Of a stretch of DNA of 64,000 nt, positions 1 through 13,000 are shown in pieces. How positions within the stretch are numbered: position 1 is the first letter of the stretch; the number at the start of each line of letters is the position of its first letter. The position numbers and the translations under genes are program-made. Under the pieces are notes generated by a model. It saw only the letters and a program-made list of their open reading frames with translations. It was not told the DNA's origin and did not search any database. This DNA is from Symbiodinium natans. Lineage: Eukaryota > Sar > Dinophyceae > Suessiales > Symbiodiniaceae. The stretch is taken from assembly GCA_905221605.1 (NCBI GenBank), contig CAJNDS010002097.1:568501-632500 (forward strand), given 5' to 3'.

Positions 1-2080
1 AGTTTCGGGTTTAGGGAGTAGAGTTTTGCGTCCAAGTGAGGTTCTCAGAGGAACTCCTAAAACCTTGACTTCAGAGGTGTTACTAACTAAGGCTTTGAGC
101 ATGGGCGTAAACATACCATGAATCCCTAAACCCTTAGTAGGCCCTATCAAGCATTATGCTGACGTCCTTCCATAGCGCTCAGTCGGTGTATGTGCTGCAA
201 GTTACGTCAAATATGGTCCCAGGGTTTAAGGTTTAAGGCTTGGGCTTAGGGCTTTGGGCTTTGGGCTTAGGGCTTAGGGCTTAAAGCTTAGGGCTTAGGG
301 CTTGGGGCTTAGGGCTTAGGGCTTAGGGCTTAGGGCGGGCTTCGGGCTTAGGGCTTGGGGCTCAGGGCTTAGGGTGCTTCAGGGTATAGAGTACAAGGAC
401 ACGGACGCCCAAGTGAAGGGTTCAGAACACCTGCAAGAATTTGATGCAGTTTTTTTGAATGTTGAGGGTTTCGGGTCTGAGCACCGCAAACCCTGAACCC
501 TAACAGGCTGTGTCCCAGGGTGAAACGCAGAGCCCATCGGGGCCTAGACAGCACTGGCGCAGGGAAGCACCAGGACAGTCTCCGCTGTGGGTTTGGTCCA
601 AAGTGAGTTCTTCACAGGAAGCCCCTAAAACCCTGATCTCAGAGGTGTTACTAACCAGGGCTTTGAGCACGCGTCGTAAACGTACCATGAAACCCTTAGG
701 CCCTATCAAGCATTATGCTGACGTCCTTCCATAGCACTCAGTCTGTGTATGTGCAGCAAGTTACGTCAAATATGGCCCCGTCTTGGGCATAGGGTTTAAG
801 GTTTAAGGCTTGGGCTTAGGGCTTGGGGCTTGGGGATTAAGGCTTAGGGCTTAGGGCTTTGGGCTTTGAGCTTAGGGCTTAAGGTTTGGAGCTTTGGGCT
901 TAGGGCTTAGGGCTTGGGGCTAGGGCTTAGGGCTCAGGGCTTATAAGGCTTAGGGCTTAGGGTGCACCACCCCTAACGAGTAAGATTGCCCCAAAGGTAT
1001 AGAGTACAAGGACACGGACGCCCAAATGAAGGGTTCAGAGCACCTGCGAGAATCTGACGCAGTTTCTTTTTGAATGTTGGGTCTAAGCACCGTAAACCCT
1101 GAACCCTAACAGGCTGTGTCCCAGAGGTGAAACGCAGAGCCCATCGGGGCCTAGACAGGGAAGCACCGGGACAGTCTCCGGTGTGGGTTTGGCTCCAAAG
1201 TGATTTCTTCACAGGAAGCCCCTAAAACCCTGATCTCAAAGGTGTTACTAACCAGGGCTTTGAGCATGCGCCGTAAACATACCATGCATCCCGAAACCCT
1301 TAGGCCCTATCAAGCATTATGCTGACGTCCTTCCATAGTACTTAGTCGGTGTATGTGCAGCAAGTTACGTTAAGCATGGTCGCGTCTTGGGCATAGGGTT
1401 TAAGGTTCAAGGCTTAAGGCTTAAAGCTTCAGGCTTCGGGCTTGAGCTTAGGGCTTAGGGCTTAGGGCTTACGGCTTGGGGCTTAGGGCTGAGGGCTTAT
1501 GGCTTAAAGCTTAGGGCTTAAAGCTAGGGCTTCGGGCTTAGGGCTTCGGGCTTCGGGCTTCGAGCTTCTAGGCCGTAGAGCTTAAGGCTTAAGGCTTAGG
1601 GCTTAGGGCTCAGGGCTTAGGGCTTAGTCTTAGGGCTTAGGGCGCACCGCTCTGGCGAGTGTGATTGCTCGAAAAAACGGGGCCACACTCTTGAGTGTCC
1701 TACATTCGTAGGCTGTAACTGCATGTCTGGCTGATGGTGTTTTAGGCTATAGAGTACAAGGACACGGACGCCCAAACGAAGGGTTCAGAACACCTGCAAG
1801 AATTTGACGCTGCAAGAATTTGACGCAGTTTTTGTTTTTTGATGTTGAGGGTTTCGAGTCTAAGCACCGTAAACCCTGAACCCCAACAGGCTGTGTCCCA
1901 GAAGTGAAACGCAGAGCGCATCGGGGCCTAGACAGCAGAGGTGTTACTAGGGCTTTGAGCATGGGCTATAAACATACCATGAATCCTGAAGCTCTATAGG
2001 CCTTAACAATTTCAAGCCTTGAGCTGACGTCATTCCATATGTGCTCAGTCGGGAATGTGCACAAGGTACGTCTACTATGG
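1..2080. repeat. Tandem repeat of about 600 bases with degenerate CTTAGGG tracts
   Basis: A block beginning TTCTCAGAGG or a close variant and ending in ACGTCAAATATGG recurs near 41, 607 and 1203, with a diverged copy near 1938. Between copies lie long (GCTTAGG)n-type tracts and a second shared block (TATAGAGTACAAGGACACGG) near 384, 998 and 1746. Confidence 0.8.
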
Positions 2081-2099
2081 TCCCGTCTTGGGTACAGGG

Positions 2100-4850
2100 T
2101 TTAAGGTTTAGGCCTCGGGCTTAGGGATAACAGGTATGACCTTTACACACCATGTGCTTCAACCCTTAAAGCCTAAACCCTTAACCTAAACTCACAAAGG
2201 GCCACCAGAATCCACAGGCTCCATGCGCCGACGAAGGAGGGCGTAGGGTTTTTGGGTTTAAGGTTCAGGGCTTCGGGTCTACTGCGGCGCCGGAAACGGC
2301 GAGGGCCCGCGATATAGCGACGACAGTGCTTCGAAGGATAAGACCACCCACCGCATTGCTCAGTATGAGCGCACTCATCACGCCTCGGTTGAGGGTTGAG
2401 GTTGTGTTCAAGGCTAAAGGATACAGGCTCAGATTTAAGGGTTAAGGCGGGGTTTATGATTCGGGGTTTTAAGACTTGCGGGCTAAGAGCTAAACCCCTC
2501 CACCGACGCTCTTCCCCAACGCCCAACGCCACCACCTCTTCAGCCGTCTAGAAACCGTGAGCTCGGAATCCCTTGTAAAACCCTCAACCACTCGTCCGAG
2601 CCTGCTGTCTGCGGTGCGTCCACCACCCTGCCTGTAGGGTTGAGAGTTCCCTTTCAGCCCGGCCGTTTAGGTTTGGGGTTGGAGTTAGTTAAGAACTCCC
2701 TTTCAGCCCGGCCGCTGGCAACATCACGAAATCACGAAGGCAAAGAACGCTTTCGTGAGCAACCTGACAGGCAATGGCTCACTTTGCCACACGAAGAACG
2801 ACATCGCTGCAACGTCGCATGATAAACAAAGCCTCCCCAAACGAACATAACTACAACCAAATGAAACCCGAAGCGCACATAAGTCGAAACACGGGTTGTC
2901 GGAAGCGATGCTGTATTGGATGCCATAGCGAACCTTGAGATCGGCAAGGAGTCTGTTCGGGGTTTCGGATTGAGGAAGATACGCTGAAACAAAAAACGGG
3001 TCTCTGATATAAATTCTCTAAACGAACCTAGAAAAAAAAACTCCCGAAGACTTAACTTGCCACTGAGTCTCCTGAACTCTTTTGAAGCCTCTTTCGAAAG
3101 CCGCGAGCGGCACGGCTTGCAGGCCCAGTCGCCGCGACGAGCACGACGCCTCCTCCTTTTCACGTTACGCGCTTAAAAAAAACTTGGCCTTAACGTGCAT
3201 GCCACATGACAAGACAGTACAGGAGAAGGTGAGCCGGTTTCCAGTATATCTAGGGCTTGGACGGCCCGCGCCACCCAGCCAAGTCTGCGTACTCCACCAG
3301 ATGCACGGCAGTGAGGTGTGAATAGCACTCGGTGCTGCAGAAGACGCATGCCTCAACTCACGTCGGCTTGCGATGGACAGAAGTACCCCGCAACCCCGAT
3401 GATGCTCTTGGAAGAGAACCGATACATGCTTGTCCCAAGTTTCAGCCGTTTCTCTGCACGGTTCTACAACGAAGTCTTCATGACGTAGAAGCCGTCTTTG
3501 CTTAGGATTCCATGGCGAGGCTTTTTTACCAAGCCTGTTTGGTTGCGAACTTCACCAACGTATCCTCAACACATGGAATAAAACCCTGAAGCATGCTGCC
3601 GGCTGGCTCCGCTCTCCTTGGCAGGCTTGACGTCCGACTGCCGCCTTCGTTGGATATTTCTCAATGGCACGCACCCAGATAAAATCACACGCGAGACTTT
3701 GACGATGCGCGCATTATTGATCCCAATACTATTAGACCGCTTCCTGCTTGACCCCAACATCCGAGGCTTGTATATAAAGCCGAGCCAGCGGAAAGCCTTT
3801 GCTGGAAGGACTCGTCTAGCATGTGACCGAGCTGCGTCGCTGATGTTGGCAAGCCGCACCAGCAGCAAAACGGCGCCGCTGCAAGCGTTGTCTCAGTTCG
3901 GAAAACTTTTGTGTGAATTACGTTTGAAGCTTGGGACGTGGGACATGCGGACCAAGGGCCTTCGGGACAAACTCCCAAATACATAAAGTGCTTGTCCCTG
4001 CGTCAACGTTCTATTCTGCTCCTTGTAGTTGGGAGATCAGGGGGCTCAGAGCACGCGTGGAACGCACAAGATCTCTACCATGCCCCTGCATGACAGACTT
4101 ACCACTTCCCAGACAAACTGCGCCACCGCAGCTGGCGCAGCCACTTTCGTGCCGCTTCAACCAGAGGAGGGCAGCCATGAGCTCTAAACTGGTATAAGCG
4201 GTTGCGGAAGTCAGGGTGGCCGTGCCGCTTCAAGAAGAGCAAGGCAGCCGCGAGCCCAAAACTGCTACAAGTAGAGGATGTCCTTCGAGGACTTAGCTTT
4301 TCAGGGTTTTGGGAACAGCGAAAGCTGACGCTGCGTGCGTGAAGTTGCAATCTATTTGCGACACGGCCAGCAACTGCCACTCTGAAGATTCAAGCTCACA
4401 GAAGGCCCCAGCCTTCTTAAGCTAAAGAGAACCACAAAGAACCAAACAGAGGTAGTTACACAGCCCTGACACTACTTTTTTGCACTTGAAACATGTCTCT
4501 GAGCCGCTTCGAGTGATGGACTGCCGAAAGAGGGTACACACATAGGCAGTGTCCCACAAAATGTTCCTTACAGAGGGGAGCATCATGATACATCGGGCCT
4601 ACTATCAACACGGGTTTAGGAAGGGCGCGCTTAGGGGCTTACGAGCTTAGGGGTTTCCGAAGGTGGTGCAGCTTAAGGCCCACAAGGCTTCTTAACGGTC
4701 TGCAGCCAACCGCGCGTCAAGTGTGAGAGTCAAGGGCCTTATAACTCGGAGCCCCGCGCAGCGGCCGATTTTTTGAGAGCACTTCAAGCAGGTTTACCCC
4801 GTGACTACACCTGACGCGGGACCCACAGCAAAGTGCTAGGCCTAGTCACT
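2100..4850. other. Region without recognisable gene
   Basis: Mostly free of telomere-like repeats and closer to ordinary composition. Open frames up to about 140 codons occur on both strands, but none shows a motif I recognise. A roughly 77-base imperfect duplication lies at 4139-4290 (TGCCGCTTCAA...AGCAAGGCAGCC type). Confidence 0.5.
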
Positions 4851-5200
4851 TCTGGACCTGCTGGAATAGGTCGAAGCAGCAGTTCCTCACATCCCTTCTG
4901 GGCCTTCTAGCGAAGGTTCCGGCAGCCGTTTGCGGGGCCTAATCACTTCTGGGCCTTCTGGAGAAGTGTTAGGCAGCAGTTTGAGAGGCCTACTCACTGC
5001 TGGGCCTTCCGGAGAAGTTTTAGGCAGCAGTTTGAGAGGCCTAATCACTCTGAGCCCTCCAGGGAAGGTTGAGGCAGCAGTTTGAGAAGCCTAATCACTT
5101 CTGGGCCTTCAGGCAACTGTTGGGACAGCAGTTTGAGAGGCCTAATTATTTCTGGGCCTTCTGAAGATGTTTGAGGCATCAATTTGAGAGGTCTACCCAC
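4840..5200. repeat. Tandem repeat, unit about 62 bases
   Basis: Five to six copies of a unit with CTAATCACTTCTGGGCCTTC and GGCAGCAGTTTGAGAGG. The open frame on the minus strand follows the repeat and is not a gene. Confidence 0.85.
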
Positions 5201-5409
5201 TGCTTCTGCTTGCCACAGCGCAGGTGGCGGGCGCCCAACTGGCCGGGCAGTGAGACTGCGGGCAAGGTGTCCAAGATGCCTGTCAATAGATGCGGCGTCC
5301 ATTGTTTGGCATCCAGACACTTACAGATACTATGATCACTCAACTGCCCCGCGCAGCGGCCGATTTTTGCGACTGCAAACCTGTCACAGAATGGGCAGTT
5401 TGCGCAAGA

Positions 5410-5640
5410 CGATACACATCTCTGCTGCTCTCAGGTCCTGTGAGAGCCGATAGGCTCGTGATATCTCTCCGCCTTGCTCTCAGGTCCCGTAGGTCAATAA
5501 GCTTCAGGCTCGAGATCTCTCTCTCTCTGCTGCTCCCGGGTCCGGAGAGCCCAAAGGCTTCAGGTTTGCGATTTAACTGCGTGCTGCTCCCAGGTCCCGT
5601 AGGCCCATAGGCTTCAGGTTCACGCTTTTACTTCATGCCG
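5410..5640. repeat. Tandem repeat, unit about 57-65 bases
   Basis: Four copies containing CTGCTCYCAGGTCCNGTAGG and AGGCTTCAGG-like segments. Confidence 0.75.
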
Positions 5641-6008
5641 GGTCCTGAAGCCCTCGCTCAGGTACTTAAGAACTTAGTTGTTTAGTAAGGACACGCTTAG
5701 GGGTTCAAGACCTTTGGGTTTTAGGAAGGGCACGCTCAGGGCCTAAGAGCTTCAGGGCTTAGCTTAAACCTAAGTCCTAAGGCGTAATTCTAAACCCTTA
5801 ACTTAGGGCTTAGGGTTTAGGGCTTAGGGTTTAGAGTTTAGGGCCCATGTTTTTGGAGCACTTAAGTTGCTAAACTTGCTCAGGGCCTCAACCTCAGCCG
5901 ATGAGGGGACTGTCAGGGGTTTAGGATTTTGGGCCAAAACTCTAGGATCGTAAGGGTTTAACCCTTTGCTTCTGAAAGGGTTCTGAAGTACGGGTTTTAT
6001 AGGGTATA

Positions 6009-6122
6009 CTAGGAACCAGAGTAGGCCCTTATTCCTTTTTTATGGCTCAGGTTCCCTTAAAACCCCCTTTATACCAAAAAGGGCATTCTTTTCTTTTCCT
6101 AGGTTACTCCTGTTTCTAGTAT
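6009..6122. mobile_element. Repeat element, family E
   Basis: TAGGAACCAGAGTAGGCCCT to TTACTCCTGTTTCTAGTA: ends are roughly inverted copies of each other. Confidence 0.6.
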
Positions 6123-6537
6123 AGAAGGGGTATGTGAGGGTCCCCCAATTAAGGGACCATGCAACTACTCTCAGACAAGATCAGCGCAGCTTGAGCCGTG
6201 CAGGAGAAGGTTCCTGGATCCATGGCCTGTATTCGTTAGGGTTTAAAGTTTAGGGTTTAGGGTTTAGGGTTTGCGGTTTAGGGTTTAGGGTTCAGTGTTT
6301 AGGGTTTAGGGTTTAGGGGGTTCTGTAACTGGTTTGCCATGATGATCTGCTCTTTCATTCGCAAGAATTGAAGGCCCTAAACCCTAAACCCTAGACCCTA
6401 AACCCTAAGTGCTAAAGTTTTCGGCTCTATCCGAACGACCCCTGGTGACCGAGAGATGTCATGAGAGCCGGGCAACCAGGCTTCATCTACCCTAAACCCT
6501 AAACACTAAACCCTAAATCTAGCAAGCCGCCCGAAAG

Positions 6538-6567
6538 GTATTCGGAGCGGAAACTTCACTTGAGGAT
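6538..6567 (+). CDS. Possible exon of domain A (segment before the VNVF strand)
   Basis: AG acceptor followed by VFGAETSLED, ending at a GC donor. It resembles the [10 protein letters not shown] segment of domain C (exon at 45747). The next expected exon (VNVF) was not found between here and 9986, so this may be chance. Confidence 0.25.
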
Positions 6568-6979
6568 GCCCAGTAGTACCCTTATCCCTTCATCAGGAGG
6601 TTTAGGGGTTTAGAGTTTAAGGTTTACCCTAAACACTAAACCCTAAACCCTAAACCCTAAACCCCTGGCGTGGAGGCAGATTCAGATTGGTCTACGGGTT
6701 CATAGTAGGAACTGAAAGAAGCAGGGACCTTACATCCCTCCAAAACAGCCCTTCAAGGGTTTAGGGTTTAGGGTTTAGGGTTCAAGGGTTTAGGGTTTAA
6801 GGGTTTAGGGTTTAGGGTTTAAGGACCTGATTCGGGTCTAGGGCGTGCTTAGGGGCTTACGAACTTAGAGGCGTAGGGCACGCTTACGAGCTTAAGAGGT
6901 CAGGGGTGTAGCAAGGGTACGTTAAGGGGTTTCAGAGCTAAGTATTTCTTCGATGCGGCATGATGCTCCGGGCAGCAAA

Positions 6980-7135
6980 GGCCCGTACTTTTGCTTAAAC
7001 TTTTTTACGCTGCCGCGAGAAGAGAACTCCGCACTTTTGCTTACGATTCTTTTGCTGCCGTGGAAAGCAAAAGCTCAGCACCCCTACTTTTGCTGAGGAC
7101 TTTTCTCGACTCGGCGGCAAACAAGGGCCAGGGAA
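6980..7135. repeat. Imperfect direct repeats, about 50 bases
   Basis: Three diverged copies around TACTTTTGCT...TGCCG, each followed by GA-rich sequence. Confidence 0.55.
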
Positions 7136-7307
7136 AAAACGTGGAAGCGGCAACACTCCTGGTTTGTGCTGGCAACACAAAAACGACAATTTCCAAATCC
7201 GCGAGAGTTTCGTCCTGCCCGAAGGCAAGATAAAATAGATCAGGATCATATTTCTGCACCATTTTTTGGCAATGTATTCTGGAAAGACACTGCGTCGAAC
7301 GCGTCTG

Positions 7308-7425
7308 CACAAAAAAGCGCCAAAAGCTCCAAAAAGCGCCAAAAGCGCCAAAAGCGCCAAAAGCACCAAAAGCGCCAAAAAACTCCAAAAAGCGCCAAGA
7401 GCATCAAAAAGCGCTAACATTGCTA
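7308..7425. repeat. Decamer repeat AAAAGCGCCA
   Basis: About ten near-perfect units of AAAAGCGCCA with AGCTCC and AGCACC variants. Long open frames here on both strands come from the repeat. Confidence 0.9.
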
Positions 7426-7739
7426 AAAATCTTAAAACTGTTAGTTTTAATTTGCAGGAAATGAATAATTGTAATAATTTAAACATGCTAGTAAATTTCA
7501 AGTTCTCAGAGGCCTCTGAAGGCAAAAAAGATATTTTCAAAATCGCTGGAAGTATTAAAATTATTAAAGTCATTAAAGTTATTGATTTTACTTTGCATGA
7601 TATGAATAATTTTAATAAGCGTAATTTATTAATTTCAATAGTTTATATAATTTGAATAATCTGAATTACTTAATTTCCCGGGAGCATCTCACGGCAGAGA
7701 TTAGTGATTTTAAAAATCGCTCGGGGACAGGGAGGGTCC

Positions 7740-8620
7740 CCGCAAATAAAAATTGTTAAAATTATGAAAATTATTCAAAATATCAAAATGATTAAAATTA
7801 TTAATTTCTGCCCTGACAGGCTCCCGGAAAATTAAAATTATTAAAATTATTAAAATTATTAAAATTATTAAAATTATTAAAATTATTAAAATTATTAAAA
7901 TTATTAAAATTAGTAAAATTATTAAAATTATTAATTTCTGCCATGAGAGGCTCCCGGAAAATTAAAATTATTAAAATTATTAAAATTATTAAAATTATTA
8001 AAATTATTAAAATTATTAAAAAAATTAAAATTATTAAAATTATTAAAATTATTAAAATTATTAAAATTATTAAAATTTTTAAAATTATTAAAATTATTAA
8101 TTTCTGCCCTGAGAGGCTCCCGGAAAATTAAAATTATTAAAATTATTAAAATTATTAAAATTATTAATTTCTGCCATGAGAGGCTCCCGGAAAATTAAAA
8201 TTATTAAAATTATTAAAATTATTAAAATTATTAAAATTATTAAAATTATTAAAATTATTAAAATTATTAAAATTATTAAAATTATTAAAATTAGTAATTT
8301 CTGCCCTGAGAGGCTCCCGGAAAATTAAAATTATTAAAATTATTAATTTCTGCCATGAGAGGCTCCCGGAAAATTAAAATTATTAAAATTATTAAAATTA
8401 TTAAAATTATTAAAATTATTAAAATTATTAAAATTATTAATTTCTGCCCTGAGAGGCTCCCGGAAAATTAAAATTATTAAAGTTATTAAAATTATTAAAA
8501 AAAATTAAAATTCTTATTTTCTGCCCTGAGAGGCTCCCGGAAAATTAAAATTATTAAAATTAATACAATTATTAAAATTATTAAAATTACTAAAATTATT
8601 AAAAATTATTAAAATTATTA
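7740..8620. repeat. AT-rich repeat, left arm: (AAAATTATT)n with GC-rich box in plus orientation
   Basis: Runs of the 9-mer AAAATTATT are punctuated by eight copies of TTTCTGCCCTGAGAGGCTCC-type boxes, near 7806, 7934, 8100, 8167, 8297, 8347, 8441 and 8519. Confidence 0.95.
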
Positions 8621-8629
8621 AAATTATGA

Positions 8630-9765
8630 AACAATTAATAATTAAAATTTTAATAATTTTAATAATTTCAATACTTTTAATAATTTTAATAATTTTAATA
8701 ATTCTAATAATTTTAATAATTTTCATTTTCCGGGAGTCTCTCAGGGCAGAAATTAATAATTTTAATATTTTTAAAAATTTTAATAATGTTAATAATTTTA
8801 ATAATTTTAATAATTTTAATAATTTTAATAATTTTAATAATTTTAATTTTCCGGGAGCCTCCCAGGGCAGAAATTAATATTTTTAATAATTTAATAATTT
8901 TAATAATTTTAATAATTTTAATAATTTTAATTTTCCGGGAGCCTCTCAGGGCAGAAATTAATAATTTTAATAATTTTAATAATTTTAATAATTTTAATAA
9001 TTTTAATAATTTTAATAATTTTCATAATTTTCATAATTTTAATAATTTTAATAATTTTAATAATTTTAATAATTTTAATAATTTTAATAATTTTAATAAT
9101 TTTAATTTTCCGGGAGCCTCTCAGGGCAGAAATTAATAATTTTAATAATTTTAATAATTTTAATAATTTTAATAATTTTAAGAATTTTAATAATTTTAAT
9201 TTTCCGGGAGCCTCTCAGGGCAGATATTAATAATTTTAATAATTTTAATAATTTTAATAATTTTAGTAATTTTAATAATTTTAATTTTCCGGGAGCCTCT
9301 CAGGGCAGAAATTAATAATTTTAATAATTTTAATAATTTTAATAATTTTAATAATTTTAATAATTTTAATATTTTTAATTTTCCGGGAGCCTCTCAGGGC
9401 AGAAATTAATAATTTTAATAATTTTAATAATTTTAATAATTTTAATAATTTTAATTTTCCGGGAGCCTCTCAGGGCAGAAATTAATAATTTTCACTAATT
9501 TTAATAATTTTAATAATTTTAATTTTCCGGGAGCCTCTCATGGCAGAAATTAATAATTTTAACAATTTTAATAATTTTAATAATTTTAATAATTTTAATA
9601 ATTTTAATTATTTTACTAATTTTAATTTTCGGGGAGCCTCTCAGGGCAGAAATTAATAATTTTAATAATTTTAATAATTTTAATAATTTTAATAATTTTA
9701 ATAATTTTAATAATTTTAATAATTTTAATTTTCCGGGAGCCTCTCAGGATTATTAAAAATATTAA
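8630..9765. repeat. AT-rich repeat, right arm: same units in inverted orientation
   Basis: Eleven boxes of GGGAGCCTCTCAGGGCAGAA type, separated by (TTTTAATAA)n, near 8729, 8850, 8935, 9109, 9207, 9290, 9382, 9459, 9527, 9629 and 9732. The two arms together form an inverted repeat of about 2 kb centred near 8625. At 9765-9820 the orientation flips back. Confidence 0.95.
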
Positions 9766-9945
9766 AATTATTAAAAATATTAAAATTATTAAAATTTTTA
9801 AAATTATTAATTTCTGCCAACGTCCTTTTGAAATCCGACCGTAGGGTCTATTTAGAAGCCGTGCTCTTCTAGGTTTATTACATTTAGGTATATGGACCTG
9901 TATTATAAATCACAAGCCCCAGCTTCTAAATAGACCCGGTTTTGC

Positions 9946-9974
9946 TCACACACCCCCCCCCCCCCGCCCCCCCC
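9946..9974. repeat. C-tract before the domain A acceptor
   Basis: Near-pure C run (one G) 12 bases before the acceptor at 9985. It may act as a pyrimidine tract. Confidence 0.8.
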
Positions 9975-9985
9975 ATTCACCGCAG

Positions 9986-10016
9986 GTGATTGCCGGAGAA
10001 GTTGAGATCCAAGGAG
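9986..10016 (+). CDS. Beta-CA domain A, penultimate exon
   Basis: After CGCAG the frame reads [10 protein letters not shown] and ends CAA GGA G before GC. It matches [10 protein letters not shown] of domain C and [10 protein letters not shown] of domain B. The phase-1 end joins to GC ATC TAT of the next exon, giving QGGIY. The earlier exons of domain A were not found; the 2.4-kb AT-rich block lies just upstream, so the preceding intron is probably long. Confidence 0.75.
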
Positions 10017-13000
10017 GCAGCTGGTCCACTTTGGGGTTTAGGGTTTAGGGTTTAGGGTTTAGGGTTTAGGGTTTAGGGGGGGTTTAGAGGTGCAGGGTTT
10101 AGCGCTCCAGTGCCTCTAGTGCCCAGGAACGTTGGGCATTGTAGCTGCAGGTATCTCTACAAGAATTGCTAAAGCCGAAGCACTATAACCGCCAGGTGTC
10201 TTAGGATGAATCTGGGGAATGAAGTTTTCTAGAGCTCCTCACAGGCACGATCTAGGACACTCGCCCTCGAGTCACTTTTGGTTTTCAAGGGTATAGGGTT
10301 CAGGCTTTCGGGCAGCAAACCCGACACGAGCCGAGCCATTTGAGGGCCCCCCCCCCCCCCCCCCCCGAAAAAAGAAAAAACATAATAAACAATAGATCAT
10401 AAATAATATCAAATGACAAAGAGTCCTCAGAGCCTTAGAGCAACCACAGCCCCTTGCACTCAACAACATTGGTAGTGAGGGCCCATGGAACTCCTACTCA
10501 CCCCGCACACCCTCCGCACCCTATGCATCGCCACCCTATCAACCCTGTACACCCTCTAAACCCTATGAACCCTGCAAACCCTTTACACCCCATCAACCCT
10601 GCCAACCCTCTGAACCCTATAAACCCTTTTAAACCCTCAAAACCCATTCAAACCCCTATAAACCCTCGCACCCCCCAAAAAACCCTATAAACCCCACAAA
10701 CTCCTCTAAATCCGATCAACCCTCTAAATCCTCTAAACCCCCAAAAAACCCTAAACGCCCCATTAAACCCCCCAAAGAGATCTAAACCCCAAAAACCCTA
10801 AACGCCCCACTAAACCCCCCTAAGAGAAGAGGCATCTATGACCTGGACAGCGGCCGCGTCCGATGGCTCGGAAAGAGCCCTCGGTCCTGAGGTGCAGGGG
10901 TTCAGGGTTTAGGGTTTAGGGTTTAGGGTTTAGGGTTTAGGGTTTAGGGTTTAGGGTTAAACCCTAAAACCCGAAGCCCTAAGGCCTATAGGCCCTGACT
11001 TAAAGGTTTCTCCGAAAGCCCTAAGCCCGAAAACCCTAAGCCCTAAAACCCTCGTTTTGCGGCTCTGTCCAAGGGTGCAGGGCTTCTAGGTTTGAGGATT
11101 GTTGCTAGGTTTGAGGATCGTTGCCAGCAAGATATACGGACGGCCACGGTTGCACGTGTGAAATCTGTGTGCTTTAGGGTTTGGGGCTTAGGGTCTAGGG
11201 ATAGGTTTGGATTCCTTAAAGGTTTTCGGGAGTGTCACCCTCTTCAGTTTGTCCATTCAGGGGGGGGGGGGGGGGGGACCCCTGAACCCTAAACCCTGAC
11301 CGAGCCTCTGGGTTGTCTAGCCAGCACACAACCCCGAAAAGCCTAAACCCCACATAAACCCCAATCCCCGAACGCGAAGCCATGAGCCCCAAACCCTAAA
11401 CCCGAAACCCTGCCTAAACCCCAACCCCCGAATGCGACACCACGAACCCCAATCCCTAGTCCCTGAACCCTTAGGCCCAAGCGCCCTCGGCCGGTTGTAG
11501 GTTCCAGGATGGTTTAGGGTTTAGGGTTTAGGGTTTGTAGGGTTCAGGGTTTAGGATCAGAGCACCTCATGCCCACAAGCCAGGTGGAAGTGCACTGAGA
11601 AATTTATTTACAGCCCGTTTTCCATTTTTTCTTTCGTTGGTCCATTGGTTGCCAGCCCATCCGGGAGATTTAGCAACTGGAGGTAGGGCCCCCTCGGCAA
11701 GATCCGCACCTCTAAGCTCTGCTGTAAACCCGAAGACAGCAACCTATCTCTGGCGAAACCCTGCGTTAGGGAACTAGGGCCACAGGAAAGCTCTGCAAGA
11801 GCTGGTTTGGTTTCTTCTTTCGCTTGAGTTGCTCGAGTCAGAACACTGCTAACCTCGTCCCTTAAGGTCCCGCAGCATGCCCTAATTTCCTATTGAGAAC
11901 TTGTTTGTCAATGTCTAAGCTTCTTCCTGATCTCGTTATTGGCACTGTGGCTATCGGGGATGTAGGGAACTTGCTGAGGGTGCCAACATTTTTGAACATG
12001 CGGACTGGAGAAGCATTCTCTTGAGAGGACCCATTAAAACTAGGACCCAGAGTTGGCACCTGTCTTGCTTGTTTCAGAGTTTACCCGTATACTTTCCTTT
12101 AGACTACTTTAGACAAAATCGGAAACCGTTTTGATTCCTCTGTTACTCTGGGACCTAGTTGCAAGCAACCTGCAATCTGCCCTGATGTGGTGAAGGCTCG
12201 CGAGCCCGCACTTGGGGTAGTGCAGAAATGCTTGCACCCACCAGTGACAAGTATACATATACATAGATGCGTATCAGTGTTTACATAATATATGTATATA
12301 TACGCGTAGTAAGCATATGTTTACATATATGCGTCGTAACCACCAATTTTCATGTAGTATGATACCACGCTGGTTGCACCGTCAGGTCTTGGACGCGCGG
12401 TCCAAGCGATCTGCCAGACAGTTTCATGATCTAGCTTAGGGTTTCGGGTTTAGGGTTTAGGGTTTAGGGTTTAGGGTTGAGGGTTTAGGGTTTAGGGTTT
12501 AGCCATGGCATGGGAAGAGCTAAGTGCAGCTGCCAAGCGCACGCTCCCTAAACCCGAGCCCTGAACCCGAAAGCGGAGACCGGAAAAAAGCTGTCTGGCA
12601 GATTCTGACAGTCTTGGCTCCTGCCTTTTAATCCAGGGGCTGCTTATGTCCACAAAAGATCCGTAGAGGGCTGCGAAGCCCTGAGACCCAAGCACTACAT
12701 ATGTGCTTCGTGCGAGCATCAAGCCAAGAAAAAAGCAAAAACTTGCAAACTCTCCAAGCCCCGAACGCCGAACGCTAAGTTCCTGAAGCCTCAGCCCTAA
12801 GCCCCATGCTGTTTGAAGCTCGGAAACACGTGGGATTCAACCCTAAACCCCAAACCCCAAACCCTAAACCCTAAACCCTGAAACCCTAACCCGGTGTTGG
12901 GCGGACTTGGGTCTGGGCGATGGACGGAATGCGGGCACCCATGACCTAAACCCTGAACCCTAGGGTCAAGGATTTCTGGGCTCCTGAAAGCCATGAAGGC

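Larger units (their letters stand above)
5650..6980. other. Intergenic or intron-like DNA with telomere-like repeats
   Basis: Short TTTAGGG and CCCTAAA runs at 5805-5845, 6238-6320, 6380-6410, 6490-6520, 6600-6665 and 6758-6825, one palindromic-type element at 6009-6122, and a weak exon candidate at 6538. Confidence 0.6.

Noticed and set aside
2732-3163. Minus-strand open frame of 143 codons as a membrane protein
   Set aside because: A hydrophobic stretch exists, but there is no family motif and no splice or context support.
3618-3986. Plus-strand open frame of 122 codons as a gene
   Set aside because: No recognisable motif, and overlapping minus-strand frames are of similar length. Kept only as unexplained sequence.
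7270-7310. GNVFWKDT as a domain A VNVF exon
   Set aside because: No acceptor in phase, lacks the His-Thr after VNVF, and is continuous with the decamer repeat.
7943-9136. Open frames rich in Lys/Ile or Asn/Phe
   Set aside because: They are translations of the AAAATTATT repeat and change with repeat phase; no start context and no homology.
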